Source of the DNA: Streptomyces sp. JHA26
Lineage (GTDB): Bacteria > Actinomycetota > Actinomycetes > Streptomycetales > Streptomycetaceae
Length of the DNA stretch: 64,000 nucleotides
Assembly: GCF_002005565.1 (NCBI RefSeq)
Contig: NZ_BDJC01000002.1
Span: 178,449-242,448, forward strand
Reading direction: 5' to 3'
Below, piece after piece: positions 60,173-64,000 of this stretch. How positions within the stretch are numbered: the stretch's first letter is position 1; every line of letters starts with the position of its first letter. A program made the position numbers and the translations under genes. The notes under the pieces are model-generated. The model searched no databases. It was not told the origin of the DNA and worked only from the letters and a program-made list of their open reading frames with translations.

Positions 60173-61641
60173 ACAAGCCCCTGCGCCGCATCGCGATCTT
60201 CTGCGGTCTCCTGGTCCTCACCCTGCTCATCCGCGACAACTGGCTCCAGTACGTCAAGGCCGACGAGCTGAAGACCCACGAGGACAACCGCCGCGTCGCC
60301 ATCGAGCGCTACGCCAGCCCCCGCGGCGACATCATCGTCGACGGCAAGGCCATCACCGGACACGCCACCACCGAGGGCGACTTCAAGTACAAGCGCACCT
60401 ACAAGGACGGCGCCATGTGGGCGCCCGTCACCGGGTACGTCTCCCAGGCCTACGGCGCCACCCAGCTCGAGAGCATCGACGACGGCATCCTCACCGGCAA
60501 CGACGACCGGCTCTTCTTCCGCAACACCCTCGACATGCTCACCGGCAAGAAGCGCGAGGGCGGCAACGTCGTCACCACCCTCAACAGCGCCGCGCAGCGG
60601 GCCGCCTACGAGGGCCTGAAGAAGCAGGGCGGCAAGGGCGCCGTCGCCGCCATCGAACCCTCCACCGGCAAGATCCTCGCCCTGGCTTCGTTCCCCTCGT
60701 ACGACCCCTCCACGATCGCCGGCGGCGGCAAGGCGGACGGCGAGGCCTGGAACAAGATCATCGAAAAGAACAACCCCGACAAGCCCATGCTCAACCGCGC
60801 CCTGCGCGAGGTCTACCCGCCCGGCTCCACCTTCAAGGTGGTCACCGCCGCGGCGGCGCTCGAGCACGGCTTGTACAAGTCGGCGGACGAGAAGACCGAC
60901 TCCCCCCTGCCGTGGATCATGCCCGGCACCACCACCCCGCTGAAGAACGAGGGCAACATCCCCTGCGAGAACGCCACCCTCCGCGAGGCACTGCGCGTCT
61001 CCTGCAACACCGTCTTCGGCAAGGTCGGCTACCAGCTCGGCAACGACAAGATGCTCGAGACGGCCAAGAAGTTCGGCTTCACCGAGGAGCAGTTCGTCCC
61101 GGTCCGCTCCAGCGCCTCGGTCTTCTCCGACGACATGAACGACTCCCAGGTCGCGCTCTCCTCCATCGGCCAGTTCAACACCGCCGCCACCCCGCTGCAG
61201 ATGGCCATGGTCACCTCCGCCATCGCCAACAACGGCACCCTGATGAAGCCGTACATGGTCGACGAACTCCAGGCCCCCAGCCTCGACACCATCGAGAAGA
61301 CGGAGCCGCAGGAGATGAGCAAGCCGCTCTCCCCGGAGAACGCCCAGATCCTGCAGTCGATGATGGAGACCGTCGTCGAGGACGGCACGGGAACCAACGC
61401 GCAGATCGACGGCGTCAAGGTGGGTGGCAAGACCGGTACCGCCCAGCACGGTGTCGACAACAGCGAGAACCCGTACGCCTGGTTCATCTCGTACGCCAAG
61501 ACCGACGACGGCAGCTCGCCGGTCGCCGTCGCCGTGGTGGTCGAGGACGAGAACGCCAACCGCGACGACATCTCCGGCGGCGGCCTCGCGGCACCGATCG
61601 CGAAGAGCGTGATGGAGGCCGTCATCAACAGCAAGAAGTGA
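60169..61641 (+). CDS. pbpA: Class B penicillin-binding protein PbpA
   Basis: 490 residues from GTG 60169. N-terminal membrane anchor (IAIFCGLLVLTLLI), PBP dimerisation domain (YASPRGDIIVDG), then a transpeptidase domain with STFK in PPGSTFKVVTAAAALEHG, SCN in RVSCNTVFGK and KTGTAQ near the C-terminus. It works with the upstream SEDS protein in cross-linking peptidoglycan. A terminator follows, separating it from pknB. Confidence 0.95.
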   Translation: MNKPLRRIAIFCGLLVLTLLIRDNWLQYVKADELKTHEDNRRVAIERYASPRGDIIVDGKAITGHATTEGDFKYKRTYKDGAMWAPVTGYVSQAYGATQLESIDDGILTGNDDRLFFRNTLDMLTGKKREGGNVVTTLNSAAQRAAYEGLKKQGGKGAVAAIEPSTGKILALASFPSYDPSTIAGGGKADGEAWNKIIEKNNPDKPMLNRALREVYPPGSTFKVVTAAAALEHGLYKSADEKTDSPLPWIMPGTTTPLKNEGNIPCENATLREALRVSCNTVFGKVGYQLGNDKMLETAKKFGFTEEQFVPVRSSASVFSDDMNDSQVALSSIGQFNTAATPLQMAMVTSAIANNGTLMKPYMVDELQAPSLDTIEKTEPQEMSKPLSPENAQILQSMMETVVEDGTGTNAQIDGVKVGGKTGTAQHGVDNSENPYAWFISYAKTDDGSSPVAVAVVVEDENANRDDISGGGLAAPIAKSVMEAVINSKK

Positions 61642-61650
61642 CCAAGCGCT

Positions 61651-61682
61651 GAAGGGGACGTGACTCCGCTCACGTCCCCTTC
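61651..61682 (+). terminator. Terminator between pbpA and pknB
   Basis: Perfect 13-base stem GAAGGGGACGTGA / TCACGTCCCCTTC, loop CTCCGC. Confidence 0.8.
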
Positions 61683-61831
61683 ACATCGACGCACGTTGCG
61701 ATACCGGTCCTGTATCGGGTACCGGGCTTGGCCAGGTCGCACCGAGCGAGCCGGGTACGGTAGGCCGGACGGCAGCCTCCGACCGTACAAGCATGCCGGT
61801 CGGGACCGACGGAGAGGGCTGGTAGGTAACC

Positions 61832-63838
<2,007 letters not shown>

Positions 63839-63851
63839 CGCCGGCGAACGC

Positions 63852-63889
63852 ACGGAGCCCCGTCCCTCCACCGAGGGGCGGGGCTCCGT
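63852..63889 (+). terminator. Terminator after pknB
   Basis: ACGGAGCCCCG (63852-63862) pairs with CGGGGCTCCGT (63879-63889); the loop can partly pair (CCCT/AGGG). Confidence 0.75.
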
Positions 63890-63915
63890 CCTTGTCGGCC
63901 CGCGGTGATGCGGGA

Positions 63916-63952
63916 GTGTCCACAGGTCACGCTCGCCGGCCAGTTGTCCACA
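63916..63952 (+). promoter_or_regulatory. Two DnaA-box-like sites
   Basis: GTGTCCACA (63916-63924, one mismatch to TTGTCCACA) and a perfect TTGTCCACA (63944-63952), 28 bases apart. No gene is visible in the last 160 bases. Confidence 0.6.
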
Positions 63953-64000
63953 GGCCTGCCGACACCTCGCCGCTCGCTCCGGGCGAGCCGTGCTCGACGG

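Noticed and set aside
63900..64000. Origin of replication at the right edge
   Set aside because: Only two DnaA boxes are present, no dnaA or dnaN gene, and Streptomyces oriC contains many boxes between those genes.

Overview
The window is chromosomal DNA of a Streptomyces species. The evidence is very high G+C with strong third-position G/C bias, GTG starts and GTGA/ATGA gene overlaps, two perfect parS sites (GTTTCACGTGAAAC), Streptomyces-type DnaA boxes (TTGTCCACA), a near-identical relative of the Streptomyces K15 DD-transpeptidase, and a gene order that I recognise from the core region of S. coelicolor around SCO3790-SCO3848. It is core chromosome near oriC, not an island: I see no insertion sequence, prophage, CRISPR array or biosynthetic cluster.

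Layout. 1-6.5 kb: the 5' end of a Tat-exported PhoX-type phosphatase with a PHO box, a VWA protein with a long acidic repeat linker, metG, a small PH-domain protein, and a tandem pair of regulator-like genes that share a C-terminal tail of the Rpn-nuclease type. 6.4-12.6 kb: aspS, a parS site, a PAS-GAF-SpoIIE-HATPase phosphatase, an AI-2E family membrane protein and a pirin. 12.7-24.3 kb: SseB-like protein, a large acyl-CoA dehydrogenase, M18 aminopeptidase, DUF6458 and LURP-one proteins, a nitrilase-family hydrolase, a mycothiol-dependent isomerase-family protein, an MFS transporter with its GntR regulator, the K15-type DD-peptidase, and a YtrA-type GntR/DUF1648 pair. 24.5-29.5 kb: a Bro-N protein, the first branched-chain keto acid dehydrogenase operon (E1a-E1b-E2, minus strand) and an orphan LuxR-type response regulator. 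30.3-34.6 kb: two divergent membrane Ser/Thr kinases and a proteasome activator (Bpa) gene. 34.8-40.4 kb: a secreted low-complexity protein, a quinone oxidoreductase, a TrkA-type K+ channel, moeA (a parS site spans the moeA/channel junction) and a MobA-like protein. 40.5-44.8 kb: the second keto acid dehydrogenase operon and the divergent regulator bkdR. 44.8-48.8 kb: phenylacetate-type catabolism genes (PaaR-like TetR regulator, 3-hydroxyacyl-CoA dehydrogenase, PaaN). 48.8-54.6 kb: SPOUT methyltransferase, an HTTM/DUF5819 pair resembling SdpB/SdpA, rhodanese, J-domain and DUF2252 proteins. 55.0-63.8 kb: tRNA-Leu(CAG), then the cell-wall/phospho-signalling cluster fhaA-fhaB-pstP-rodA-pbpA and pknB.

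Functional themes. (i) Branched-chain amino acid catabolism supplies isobutyryl-, isovaleryl- and 2-methylbutyryl-CoA for branched fatty acids and polyketides; two complete E1-E2 sets lie 11 kb apart, neither with its own E3. (ii) Growth and envelope control: PknB, PstP, FHA proteins and the RodA/PbpA pair form one signalling and synthesis module, with two further receptor-like kinases nearby. (iii) Chromosome organisation: parS sites and DnaA boxes are interspersed with the genes.

The least explained items are the HTH/Rpn-tail tandem with its palindromes (4.5-6.5 kb), the paired inverted DnaA boxes between bkdR and bkdA1 (44.2 kb), the palindrome upstream of the other bkd operon (29.3 kb), and the SdpA/SdpB-like pair (49.6-51.6 kb).
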